Assembly: GCF_013267355.1 (NCBI RefSeq) | Contig: NZ_CP053985.1 | Span: forward strand, 4,030,001 to 4,094,000 | Reading direction: 5' to 3' | Source: Achromobacter pestifer | GTDB lineage: Bacteria > Pseudomonadota > Gammaproteobacteria > Burkholderiales > Burkholderiaceae_B | Length of the DNA: 64,000 nucleotides | The notes under the pieces: generated by a model | What the model was told of the DNA's origin: nothing | What the model saw: only the letters and a program-made list of their open reading frames with translations | Databases searched by the model: none | Shown here: piece after piece, positions 23,881 through 32,273 of the stretch | Layout of the letters: each line of letters begins with the position of its first letter | Numbering within the stretch: position 1 is the first letter of the stretch | Program-made: the position numbers and the translations under genes

Positions 23881-24875
23881 CGATGCCTTCCACCAATGAC
23901 CGCGACGAGCAGCGCGCGCCCGATACTGCGGCGCAGTGGTTCGCGCGTTGGCATTCGGGCGAGCTGACGCGCCGCCAGCGGCGCGAGTTTGGCCGCTGGC
24001 GGCGTGACCATCCCGAGGCCGCGCGCGAATTCGACCGCCTGCAGCAACTGGGAAAGGCCGCCGCCGGAATATCCCGCGATCAAGTCCGGGTCTTGCTGGG
24101 CGGAGAGATCCCGGCCCGGCCCCGGCCGCAACGGCAGCGCCGCCTCGCGCTGCGCCTTGCCGCGGGCGGTGCGGCATTGGGCGCGGCGGCAATGGTGGCG
24201 TGGTGGAACCTGCCGGCGGAGATCCCGGGCTACTCCGCGACGCTTGGGGCGGAGCGCGGCGAACGCCGGCAAGTGACGTTGCCCGATGGTTCCGTGCTGG
24301 AACTCAATGGCGCGACGCGCGCCGACGTGCGTTTGTACGCCGGACGCAGGGAAGTGGCGCTGGACAGTGGCGAGATCCTGTTTACCGTCAGCGCCGATGC
24401 GGCGCGGCCATTCATCGTGCGCGCCGGCAGCGGCGTGGTGCGCGTGACCGGCACGGTCTTCGATGTGCGGCGCGACGAAGATCAGGTCGCCGTGCTGGTG
24501 GCGTCCGGCACGGTGGAGGTGTCGGGCGGCCACTGGTGGAACATGGGTCATGCCGTGCTGCGCGGGGGCGACGGCATCCGCGTGCCAGGCAGCGGCGCGA
24601 TCGGGGTGTCCGCGCCCGCCGATGTCCAGAGCGCGATCGCGTGGCGGGAAGGGCGGGTGGTGTTCAAGAACGCGCCGCTGGCCGAGGTGGTACGGGATAT
24701 GAACCGCTACTTGTCCGTGCCGTTGCGGCTGGCGGACGACAAGGTGGGGCGCTTGCGGGTATCGGCGTCATTCAGCCTGGATCGGCCCGAAGCCCTGGTA
24801 GACGCCTTGCCGGCGGTCGCGCCGGTGCGCCTGACGCCGCGCCCTGACGGCGCTCTCGAAATCAGCGCAAAGTAG
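23877..24875 (+). CDS. FecR-like anti-sigma factor, cassette 1
   Basis: 332 residues. The N-terminal cytoplasmic anti-sigma segment has AAQWFARWHSGELTRRQRRE and FGRWRRDHPEAAREFDRL. One membrane helix lies near residues 95-107 (GAALGAAAMVAWWN). The periplasmic FecR domain contains ERRQVTLPDGSVLELNGATR and VTGTVFDVRRDEDQVAVLV, and the C-terminal part is an STN-like lobe (VVFKNAPLAEVVRDMNRY). It relays the signal from the outer-membrane receptor to the sigma factor. Confidence 0.92.
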   Translation: MTMPSTNDRDEQRAPDTAAQWFARWHSGELTRRQRREFGRWRRDHPEAAREFDRLQQLGKAAAGISRDQVRVLLGGEIPARPRPQRQRRLALRLAAGGAALGAAAMVAWWNLPAEIPGYSATLGAERGERRQVTLPDGSVLELNGATRADVRLYAGRREVALDSGEILFTVSADAARPFIVRAGSGVVRVTGTVFDVRRDEDQVAVLVASGTVEVSGGHWWNMGHAVLRGGDGIRVPGSGAIGVSAPADVQSAIAWREGRVVFKNAPLAEVVRDMNRYLSVPLRLADDKVGRLRVSASFSLDRPEALVDALPAVAPVRLTPRPDGALEISAK

Positions 24876-24890
24876 CTTCATCGAGGCACG

Positions 24891-24900
24891 GTTACAAAAT
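24891..24900. repeat. GTTACAAAAT motif in receptor 1 leader
   Basis: Copy 1 of a motif shared by the three receptor leaders of this block. It begins 15 bp after the FecR 1 stop and 130 bp before the receptor start. GTTACAAAATA here recurs in reverse orientation upstream of receptor 2 and as GTTACAAATTA upstream of receptor 3. Function unknown; a conserved sigma or activator contact is possible. Confidence 0.4.
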
Positions 24901-25020
24901 AAATGAGAATGGGATTCAGGTTTATCTTGAGCTGATTCGTTCTACGAAGGAAGGCGGCAGCCGCCGCGTTTCCATCCCGGGAAACGTTCCCCGTATCGTC
25001 GAACAGAACAGCAGGTACTT

Positions 25021-27438
25021 GTGACTACTCCAGCAGCCAGGCATTTCCCCGCCGCCACGCGTCCCGCGTGCGGGCCTTCCCGTTTCATGTTTGCTTCCTT
25101 GGTGTTGGCAGTGGCCGTGGCGACGGCGGGCACGCCCGCGATTGCACAGACGCAAGCGTCTGCCGTGCCCATCGACATCGCGGCGCAGCCCTTGGGCGAT
25201 GCCCTGCTGCAATGGGCGGCGCAAGTCCAGGTGCGCGTGTTCTACGCGCCCGAAGTGGTGGCCGGCGTAAGCAGCAACGGCCTGCGCGGCCGGCTACAGC
25301 CCGAGGAGGCCTTGCGCAGCCTGCTGCAAGGCACGGGCGTGACGTACCGCTGGCAGGGAGACAGCATCATCTTGTCGCGCGATGGCGGCGTGGCCAGCCT
25401 CGCGCCCGTGACGGTGCTGGGCAACTTGAATCCGGCGGTGACCGAAGGCACGGGCTCCTACACCACCCCTGCATCGGCCGCAGCCACGGGCCTGACCTTG
25501 TCGCTGCGCGAAACGCCGCAGTCCGTCAGCGTCGTGACGCGCCAGCGCATCGACGACCAGAACTTGCGGTCGCTGGACGAAGTGATGGCCAGCGTGGTGG
25601 GTGTGCAGGTGGTCAGCGAGGACACCGATCGCACGGACTTCTGGTCGCGCGGCTTCTATATCGACAGCCTGCAGTACGACGGCGTGCCCACCACCATCGG
25701 CCTGTCGATGTATGGCGAATCCGACAACGATTCGTTCATCTATGACCGCATCGAAGTGGTGCGCGGCGCGACCGGTCTGATGACTGGAGCGGGCAACCCA
25801 GGCGCTTCCATCAACCTGGTGCGCAAGCATGCCAACAGCCGCGAATTCACCGCAACGGTGAGCGCCGGCGCGGGTTCGTGGAATCAGTACCGCGGCGCCG
25901 TGGACCTGTCCACGCCCTTGAACCAGGAAGGCACGGTGCGTGCGCGCATGGTGGCGCTGTATCAGGGCCGCGATTCCTACATCGATCTTTACCATGCCAA
26001 CAAGCAGGTGTTCTATGGCGTCATCGATGCGGACCTGACGCCATCGACCCGGCTGAGCGTGGGGGCGGACTATCAGGACAAGCGTCCGCGCGGATCCACT
26101 TGGGGCAGCCTGCCCGTGGTGTTCAGCGACGGCACGCCGACGGACTGGCGGCGTTCCAAGACCACGGCGGCGGACTGGACCTACTGGCACACGACCAACC
26201 AGACGATGTTCGCCACGCTCGAGCATCGTTTCGCCAATGATTGGGAGGTCAAGGCCGATTGGTCCCAGCGCAAGAGCAAGTACGACGCCAAGCTCTTGTA
26301 CCTGTACGGAGACCTGGACCGCGCAACGGGAACCGGGCTGGCGGCGCTGCCGGGATACTGGAATTCCTACGCGCAGCAGACCTCGCTGGACTTGCAGGCC
26401 ACGGGGCCCTTCAGCCTGCTCGGCCGCAAGCATGAACTGGTGGTGGGCGCCATGCGCAGTCGCTACGGCGAGGACTTCTACCGCTACGGCTTCGACCGCG
26501 CCACGCTGGCGGATACCGGCAACTTCTACCAGTGGGACGGCTCGTATGCGCAGCCGTCCTGGACCGACGCCAGCTTGCGGGACACGGTGACGCACCAGCG
26601 CGGCGTCTATGCCGCGGCCCGGTGGTCGTTGACCGACAACCTGACCGCCATCACGGGCGGCCGTTACGCGACCTGGGAATCGAAATCGCCCACGCGCGAC
26701 CAGAAGGACTCCCAGTTCATTCCGTACGCCGGCCTGGTGGTCGACCTGAGTGACACTTACTCCGCCTACGTCAGCTATACCGACATCTTCCAGCCCCAGG
26801 ACAATCGGGACAGCAGCGGCAATTATCTGGACCCCGTGCAGGGCCAGAACTATGAGGTGGGCCTGAAGGGCGAGTACCTGGATGGCAGGCTGAATACTTC
26901 CGTCGCGCTGTTCAAGGTCAGGCAAAGCAAGGTTGCGGTGCTGGACGGAGACAAGCTGGTGCCGGGCACGCCCGATCAGGCCTATAAGACCGCCGACGGC
27001 GTCACCACCAAGGGCATCGAGCTGGAAGTGAGCGGGCAACTGTCGGAGGGCTGGAACGCCTATGCCGGCGGCACGTACTACACCAGCCGCGACGCGCAGG
27101 GCGTGTCGGTCAATCCCGAGCGTCCGCGCGCGGTGGCCAAGCTGTTCACGACTTATCGGCTGCCGGGTCAGTGGAGCCGCCTGACGGTGGGCGGCGGCGT
27201 CAACTGGCAGTTGTCGAGCTACTCCGAAGTCAGCGCCGGCGACGCCACGGTCACGGTCAAGCAGAAGGCCTACGCGATCTACAACCTGATGGCGCGCTAC
27301 GACTTCAATTCGCGCCTGTCGGCGCAGATGAACCTGAACAACCTGTTCGACAAGAAGTATTACCTGGGCGGCGTGGGCAACCAGGTCTACTACGGCGAGC
27401 CCAGAAGCGTGTTCGTCAACCTGACCGCCAAGTTCTGA
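25021..27438 (+). CDS. TonB-dependent siderophore receptor with signalling domain, cassette 1
   Basis: 805-residue outer-membrane receptor. Signal peptide to about residue 42 (GTPAIAQ), then an STN signalling domain (PIDIAAQPLGDALLQWAAQV to ILSRDGG), plug (LRETPQSVSVVTRQRIDDQN; VVRGATGLMTGAGNPGASIN) and a 22-strand barrel ending YYGEPRSVFVNLTAKF, with the C-terminal Phe needed for assembly. The plug and YGEPR ending place it with FhuE/FauA-type hydroxamate siderophore receptors. GTG 25021 has CAGG before it; an in-frame ATG at 25087 is a possible alternative. The STN domain should signal to FecR 1. Confidence 0.92.
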   Translation: MTTPAARHFPAATRPACGPSRFMFASLVLAVAVATAGTPAIAQTQASAVPIDIAAQPLGDALLQWAAQVQVRVFYAPEVVAGVSSNGLRGRLQPEEALRSLLQGTGVTYRWQGDSIILSRDGGVASLAPVTVLGNLNPAVTEGTGSYTTPASAAATGLTLSLRETPQSVSVVTRQRIDDQNLRSLDEVMASVVGVQVVSEDTDRTDFWSRGFYIDSLQYDGVPTTIGLSMYGESDNDSFIYDRIEVVRGATGLMTGAGNPGASINLVRKHANSREFTATVSAGAGSWNQYRGAVDLSTPLNQEGTVRARMVALYQGRDSYIDLYHANKQVFYGVIDADLTPSTRLSVGADYQDKRPRGSTWGSLPVVFSDGTPTDWRRSKTTAADWTYWHTTNQTMFATLEHRFANDWEVKADWSQRKSKYDAKLLYLYGDLDRATGTGLAALPGYWNSYAQQTSLDLQATGPFSLLGRKHELVVGAMRSRYGEDFYRYGFDRATLADTGNFYQWDGSYAQPSWTDASLRDTVTHQRGVYAAARWSLTDNLTAITGGRYATWESKSPTRDQKDSQFIPYAGLVVDLSDTYSAYVSYTDIFQPQDNRDSSGNYLDPVQGQNYEVGLKGEYLDGRLNTSVALFKVRQSKVAVLDGDKLVPGTPDQAYKTADGVTTKGIELEVSGQLSEGWNAYAGGTYYTSRDAQGVSVNPERPRAVAKLFTTYRLPGQWSRLTVGGGVNWQLSSYSEVSAGDATVTVKQKAYAIYNLMARYDFNSRLSAQMNLNNLFDKKYYLGGVGNQVYYGEPRSVFVNLTAKF

Positions 27439-27471
27439 TTGCGCGGCGCGCCGGGCATCTGTCCGCGGTTC

Positions 27472-27515
27472 TTGTAAAGAGGCTGAAGATAATTATAATT
27501 GCGAATCATTTTCAT
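27472..27515 (+). promoter_or_regulatory. Promoter overlapped by Fur-box-like sequence, second sigma gene
   Basis: A near-consensus promoter, TTGTAA (27472-27477), 16-bp spacer and TATAAT (27494-27499), is overlapped by Fur-box sequence. GATAATTATAATTGCGAAT from 27488 matches 13 of 19 consensus positions, and an offset copy with AATCATTTTC matches the right half (9 of 10). Two overlapping boxes spanning 27488-27515 fit Fur polymerisation on the DNA. Confidence 0.7.
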
Positions 27516-27555
27516 TAAGTGGAAACGTCTGGCCGCGACGCCCGGGCGCACCGTC

Positions 27556-28065
27556 ATGCCATCCTCTTCATTCGCTCCTCGCGCCGAGGTGCAATCGGTC
27601 TATCAGGCTCATCACCAGTGGCTGCGCAGCGTACTGCAGCGCAAGCTGGGCAACGTGTCCGACGCGGCCGACGTGGCGCACGACACGTTTGAACGGCTGA
27701 TCCGCGCCGACATTCGCGAACCGCTGAACGAGCCGCGCGCCTATTTGCGCACCATCGCCACGCGCCTGCTGATCGGCCGAGCCAGGCGGGCCGCGCTGGA
27801 AGCGGCCTATGCCGAGTCGATGGCGTTGCAGCCGGTGGCGGTGGAGCCTTCGGTGGAAGCGCGCGCCCTGATCCTGGAGGCCCTGGAGCAGGTCTGCGAA
27901 TTGCTCGACAGCCTGCCCATGAACAGCCGACGGATCTTCCTGATGGCGCAGGTGGACGGGATGTCCTATGCCGAGATCGGCCAACGGCTGGGCCTGACGC
28001 CCAATGCCGTGCAGAAGTCCCTGGCGCGCGCGCTGGTGCATTGCTACGCGGCCGTCTACGGGTGA
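27556..28065 (+). CDS. FecI-like ECF sigma factor, cassette 2
   Basis: 169 residues with sigma region 2 (SVYQAHHQWLRSVLQRKLGN, DAADVAHDTFERLIRA) and region 4 (LPMNSRRIFLMAQVDGMSYA, LGLTPNAVQKSLARALVHCY). These signatures, especially HDTFxRL and FLMxQxDGMxYxEI, are classic FecI. ATG at 27556 is chosen over a TTG upstream that lies within the Fur-box region. The FecR-like gene starts 11 bp after its stop. Transcription should rise under iron starvation. Confidence 0.92.
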   Translation: MPSSSFAPRAEVQSVYQAHHQWLRSVLQRKLGNVSDAADVAHDTFERLIRADIREPLNEPRAYLRTIATRLLIGRARRAALEAAYAESMALQPVAVEPSVEARALILEALEQVCELLDSLPMNSRRIFLMAQVDGMSYAEIGQRLGLTPNAVQKSLARALVHCYAAVYG

Positions 28066-28076
28066 GGCAGGGCAGG

Positions 28077-29078
28077 ATGGAAAGCGCAAAACTGCTGCGG
28101 CCGCACGCACCGGAAGCGGGGTCCGTTGATCCCAAGATCGTCCGGCAGGCCGCCGACTGGTGGTCGCGGCTGCGCGAGGACGCGACGGATGAGGACCGCA
28201 CGGGCTTCGAACGCTGGCGCCAGGCGCAGCCCGCGCATGAGCTGGCCTGGCAACGGTTGAACGCCTTGACGCGCGATGTGGCGGCGGGCGTGGCCGAAGC
28301 CGGCGGCGATGTGGCGGCGCGCACACTGCGGCAGGCGCCGTTGATTCAGTCGCGCCGTAACGCCATACGCTGGATGGTATCGGCGGCCGGGCTGGGCCTG
28401 GGCACCTGGGCGGCGAGCCAGAGCGGCGCCGTGCGTGCGCTGTCGGCGGATTTGCGGACCGGCACCGGCGAACGCCGCGCCGTGACGCTGCCGGACGGCA
28501 CGCTGCTGGAATTGAATACCGCCAGTGCGCTGGACCTGCGCTTTACGGCCAGCCGGCGCGAACTGGTGCTGCTGGAAGGCGAGATCCTGGTGACCACCGG
28601 GCGCGATCCCTTGGGCCGGCCTTTCACGGTGCGCACGCGCGCCGGCGTGCTGACGCCGGTGGGCACGCGGTTCCTGGTGCGCGACCTGGAAGACGGCCGC
28701 ATCCGGGTGGCGGTGCTGGAAGGCGCGGTGGACGTGCGCGGCCTGGATCCGAACGATGCGCCGCGGCGGGTGCCGGCTGGCGGGCAGGCGGAGTTCTCGG
28801 CGGCCGGCGGCTTCGCGGCTGAGCCGCTGGACGCGGGCGCGTCGGCGTGGCTGGACGGAATGCTGATCGCCGATGAAATGCCGCTGTCGGATTTCTTGCG
28901 CGAGCTGGGCCGGTACCGCCCGGGGTTGCTCACTTGTTCGGGCGAGGCGGCTGGCCTGCGCGTCGTGGGGGCGTTCCCGCTGATGGACAGCGACCAGGTG
29001 CTGGCCATGCTGCAGGAAGTCCTGCCTGTGCGCGTGCGCCGCTACACCCGCTATTGGGTGACCGTGGGGTTGGCGTGA
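28077..29078 (+). CDS. FecR-like anti-sigma factor, cassette 2
   Basis: 333 residues. Cytoplasmic part with QAADWWSRLREDATDEDRTG and FERWRQAQPAHELAWQRLNA. A membrane or Tat-like segment preceded by Arg-Arg follows near residue 95 (RRNAIRWMVSAAGLGLGTWA). The FecR domain has ERRAVTLPDGTLLELNTASA and TPVGTRFLVRDLEDGRIRVA; the C-terminus is the receptor-contact lobe (LSDFLRELGRYRPGLL). An in-frame GTG at 28062 overlapping the sigma stop is an alternative start. Confidence 0.9.
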   Translation: MESAKLLRPHAPEAGSVDPKIVRQAADWWSRLREDATDEDRTGFERWRQAQPAHELAWQRLNALTRDVAAGVAEAGGDVAARTLRQAPLIQSRRNAIRWMVSAAGLGLGTWAASQSGAVRALSADLRTGTGERRAVTLPDGTLLELNTASALDLRFTASRRELVLLEGEILVTTGRDPLGRPFTVRTRAGVLTPVGTRFLVRDLEDGRIRVAVLEGAVDVRGLDPNDAPRRVPAGGQAEFSAAGGFAAEPLDAGASAWLDGMLIADEMPLSDFLRELGRYRPGLLTCSGEAAGLRVVGAFPLMDSDQVLAMLQEVLPVRVRRYTRYWVTVGLA

Positions 29079-29095
29079 ACCTGGCGTGGCCGGAC

Positions 29096-29106
29096 TATTT
29101 TGTAAC
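29096..29106. repeat. TATTTTGTAAC motif in receptor 2 leader
   Basis: Reverse complement of the 11-mer GTTACAAAATA found upstream of receptor 1, here about 20 bp after the FecR 2 stop and about 95 bp before the receptor ATG. Its orientation is opposite to the copies before receptors 1 and 3, so it is unlikely to be the same promoter element read in the same direction. Confidence 0.4.
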
Positions 29107-29199
29107 AGCGGCGGCGGATATCCCGATCTCGCGCTTCATGTAGAGCAAGCAGCCTGTCTTCAGGCTGCGCCGATTCTTCATGAGCCAGGGAACCCATTC

Positions 29200-31662
29200 A
29201 TGTCTTCTCGTCCAGTCCGCGCCGCGTCCCGCGTCCGCCTTCCCTTGCCGAGCACGGCCTTGTGCGCCGCGCTGCGCTGCGCCCTGCCTGGCGTCATGGC
29301 GGCCGCGCTGTGGCCGGCAGCCGCGCACGCCCAAGCGCCGGCATCCGGGCAGCGCGCCGTCGCCTTCAGCATCGAGGCTGGCCCGCTCAATGCGGCGCTG
29401 GGCGCGTTCGGCGTGCAGGCGGGCGTCATGGTGGCGTCCGATCCCGCGCTGACGGCAGGCGCCGTGACCGAGGGCGTGACGGGCACCCATGCCATAGCCG
29501 CGGCGCTTCAGCGCCTGTTGGCCGGCACGGGATTGGAGGCCGTGGCCCGCCCCGAGGGCGGCTACCGCCTGCGGCAGGCGGCTCCGGCGGCGGCCGCCAC
29601 GCTGGCGCCGGTCACGGTGACGGGCAGCTACGCCACCACCACGGATGGCACCGGCTCCTACACCTCGCCCGCCGTCACCATCGGCAAGACGGCGCAGGCT
29701 CTGAAAGACATACCGCAGTCCGTCACCGTGCTGACACGGCAGCGCATGGACGACCAGGACATGGTCAGCCTGCCGGACGCGGTGAACAATACCGCCGGCA
29801 TGGTCGGGGTGCAGGGCGTGGGAGCCGGGGTGGCGATCAACGCCCGCGGCTTTCCGGTGGACCTGTTGCAATACGACGGCGTGTCCGTGCTGCGCAATAA
29901 CTACAGCCTGGGCAACTGGGAGCAGGACTCGCTGGTGTTCTACGACCGGGTGGAAATCCTGCGCGGCGCAGCCGGCCTGCTGCAGGGCGCGGGCAGCCCG
30001 GGGGGCGCGATCAATCTGGTGCGCAAGCGCGGCGGGGCGGAACCGGCGCTGGTGGTGACGGCCAAGGCCGGATCTTGGGATCACTACGGCCTGCAGCTGG
30101 ATGCGGGCAGTCCTTTGAATGAGTCCGGCACGCTGCGCGGCCGCGTCGTGCTGGATGAAGACCAGAGCCATTCCTACATTGACTACGTGTGGGAAAAGAC
30201 GCGCAACCTGTACGCCGCGCTGGACTACGACATTACCGAGAACACCACGCTGGGCATCGGGATCAGCAACCGCTATAGCCGTTCGCGGCCGATGTTCGTG
30301 GGCTACCCCCGGTACAAGGACGGCGGTGACCTTGACCTGCCGCGCTCGACCTTCACGGGCTCGACCTGGAATCGCGCGAAGAACGATCAGACCATTTTTT
30401 ACGCCGACCTCGCGCACCGCTTCAACGATGCCTGGCAGTTCAAGCTGGGCGGCGTCGCCATGAACGAGAAGAACACGACCGTGCACCAGCGCGTCGCCGG
30501 CGCGGTGAACCCGGATGGCAGCGGCCTGTCCTACGGCGATTTCGGCGTGGATTTCAACAACAAGCAGCGCGCCCTGGACATGTCGGTGAGCGGCAACTTC
30601 ACCGCCTTGGGGATGCAGCAGGAAGTCGTGGTGGGCGCCAATTATTCCAAGCTGACCACGCAGGACCGGTTCACGCGCGCCTGGCAGACCGGCGGCAATA
30701 TTTTTGATCTCGATCACCATCGCCCGTGGCAGGACATCGACACCATTGCGCAGGCCAGCGGCTATGACGCGCGCAGCAGCTACGACATCCGCCAAAAGGG
30801 CATCTACGGCACCTGGCGCGTCAAGCCGACCGAATCACTCGCGCTGATCGGCGGCGGGCGCGTAGGCTGGTACGACTACACCTATGATGGCGGCGGCAGC
30901 GTCACCACCTCCAGTGAGTCGGGGCGCTTCATTCCCTACGCCGGCCTGGTGTATTCGCTGACCGACAACTGGTCGGCCTATGCCAGCTACACGACGGTGT
31001 TCGAACCCCAGACCGAGCGCAGCGCAACGGGTAGCCTGCTCAAACCGATCGAGGGCAATAATTACGAAATCGGCGTCAAGGGCGAGCTGGCGGACGGCCG
31101 CGTCAACACGCTGTTGGCGCTGTTCCGCTACGACCACAAGAACCGCGCGGTCAACGACTACGACGCCGGGTTCGCCTGCGACGGCTGGTATTGCTCGCGC
31201 GCGGCGGGCAAGGTCCGCAGCCAGGGCCTGGAGGCCGAGATCTCGGGCGAAGTGGTCAAGGGCCTGGAGCTGTACGCCGGCTATACCTACAACACCACCA
31301 AGTATCTGGACGATCCCGACAACCAGGGCAAGGTCTTCAACACCTGGACGCCCAAGCACATGCTGCGCCTGTGGGCCAACTACCGGCTGCCGGGCGACCT
31401 GAACCGCCTGAGCGTGGGCGCCGGCGTCAACGCGCAGACGCACACGATCAGTTCGGACCGCAAGTTCACCATGGCGGGGTTCTCGATCTGGAACGCGCGC
31501 CTGGGTTATCAGGCCACGCCGGAACTGAGCATCGGGCTGAACCTCAACAACGTGTTCGACAAGAAGTACTACGTGCCCTCGTACAACACGCTCAGCAGCA
31601 ACAACTACTACGGCGAGCCGCGCAACGTGATGTTGACGCTGCGCTACGCGCCCAAGCTGTAG
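29200..31662 (+). CDS. TonB-dependent siderophore receptor with signalling domain, cassette 2
   Basis: 820-residue outer-membrane receptor and a paralogue of receptor 1. Long signal peptide (to AAAHAQ near residue 45), STN domain (AFSIEAGPLNAALGAFGVQA to GGYRLRQ), plug with KDIPQSVTVLTRQRMDDQD and ILRGAAGLLQGAGSPGGAIN, and a barrel ending YYGEPRNVMLTLRYAPKL. The final residue is Leu, not the usual aromatic, and Tyr lies four residues in. A barrel loop has a Cys pair (FACDGWYCSRA) absent from receptor 1 and may bind ligand. FhuE/FauA group. ATG 29200 has AGGGAA upstream. Confidence 0.92.
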   Translation: MSSRPVRAASRVRLPLPSTALCAALRCALPGVMAAALWPAAAHAQAPASGQRAVAFSIEAGPLNAALGAFGVQAGVMVASDPALTAGAVTEGVTGTHAIAAALQRLLAGTGLEAVARPEGGYRLRQAAPAAAATLAPVTVTGSYATTTDGTGSYTSPAVTIGKTAQALKDIPQSVTVLTRQRMDDQDMVSLPDAVNNTAGMVGVQGVGAGVAINARGFPVDLLQYDGVSVLRNNYSLGNWEQDSLVFYDRVEILRGAAGLLQGAGSPGGAINLVRKRGGAEPALVVTAKAGSWDHYGLQLDAGSPLNESGTLRGRVVLDEDQSHSYIDYVWEKTRNLYAALDYDITENTTLGIGISNRYSRSRPMFVGYPRYKDGGDLDLPRSTFTGSTWNRAKNDQTIFYADLAHRFNDAWQFKLGGVAMNEKNTTVHQRVAGAVNPDGSGLSYGDFGVDFNNKQRALDMSVSGNFTALGMQQEVVVGANYSKLTTQDRFTRAWQTGGNIFDLDHHRPWQDIDTIAQASGYDARSSYDIRQKGIYGTWRVKPTESLALIGGGRVGWYDYTYDGGGSVTTSSESGRFIPYAGLVYSLTDNWSAYASYTTVFEPQTERSATGSLLKPIEGNNYEIGVKGELADGRVNTLLALFRYDHKNRAVNDYDAGFACDGWYCSRAAGKVRSQGLEAEISGEVVKGLELYAGYTYNTTKYLDDPDNQGKVFNTWTPKHMLRLWANYRLPGDLNRLSVGAGVNAQTHTISSDRKFTMAGFSIWNARLGYQATPELSIGLNLNNVFDKKYYVPSYNTLSSNNYYGEPRNVMLTLRYAPKL

Positions 31663-31712
31663 CGCGGGCCGCGGACGCGAGAACGCCCAGGCCGGGCGCA
31701 CGGATGCGATAG

Positions 31713-31737
31713 AATATAAATGGTTCCTATTTACATT
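31713..31737. promoter_or_regulatory. AT-rich dyad before third sigma gene, possible Fur site
   Basis: AATATAAATGG (31713-31723) and CTATTTACATT (31727-31737) form an inverted repeat matching at 9 of 11 positions around TTC. TATAAA at 31715-31720 could be a -10. It holds the place that Fur boxes hold in cassettes 1 and 2 and is the only AT-rich stretch there, but its match to the Fur consensus is poor. Confidence 0.4.
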
Positions 31738-31754
31738 CTATTGCCAGGTGCGCC

Positions 31755-32273
31755 TTGCCTACGCCCGATTCTCCGCCCGCCGATACCGTCGCGAAAATCT
31801 ATCGTGACCATCACGGCTGGCTGTCGGTCTGGCTGCGCAAGAAGCTGGGCAATTCCTTCGACGCGGCGGATCTGGCCCACGACACCTTCGTGCGGCTGAT
31901 GGCCGGGCGGCGCAGGACCGACGCGGGCGCCGAGCCGCGCGCGTTGCTGACCCACATTGCGAAGGGTCTGGTGGTGGACCATTGGCGCCGCCGGGCGCTG
32001 GAAGAGGCCTATCTGGCCGCGGTGGCGCAATTGCCCGAGCAGCAGGCGCCTTCGCCGGAAGCGCGCGCCCTGATCCTGGAAACCTTGCGCGCCATCGATA
32101 GGGCGTTGCGGACGCTGTCCGCCAAAACGCGCGAGATCTTCCTGATGTCGCAGTTCGACGGCATGGGCTACGACGCAATCGCGCAAAGCCTGGGCGTGTC
32201 GCTGTCCACGGTCAAGCGCCATGTGCAGGCGGCGCTGACCGCATGCCTGATCGCCAGCCAGGCCGACGCGTGA
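31755..32273 (+). CDS. FecI-like ECF sigma factor, cassette 3
   Basis: 172 residues. Sigma region 2 (KIYRDHHGWLSVWLRKKLGN, DAADLAHDTFVRLMAG, VVDHWRRRALEEAY) and region 4 (LSAKTREIFLMSQFDGMGYD, LGVSLSTVKRHVQAALTACL) are complete. No ATG or GTG is available in frame, so the start is the TTG at 31755, with AGG 6 nt upstream; the weak codon may keep the level low. The stop overlaps the GTG of the FecR-like gene. Confidence 0.9.
   Translation: MPTPDSPPADTVAKIYRDHHGWLSVWLRKKLGNSFDAADLAHDTFVRLMAGRRRTDAGAEPRALLTHIAKGLVVDHWRRRALEEAYLAAVAQLPEQQAPSPEARALILETLRAIDRALRTLSAKTREIFLMSQFDGMGYDAIAQSLGVSLSTVKRHVQAALTACLIASQADA

Noticed and set aside
24896..24916. Fur-like sequence (AATGAGAATGGGATTC) before receptor 1
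   Set aside because: It matches only about 10 of 19 consensus positions, and the receptor is expected to follow its own sigma factor. Kept only as a weak half-site.
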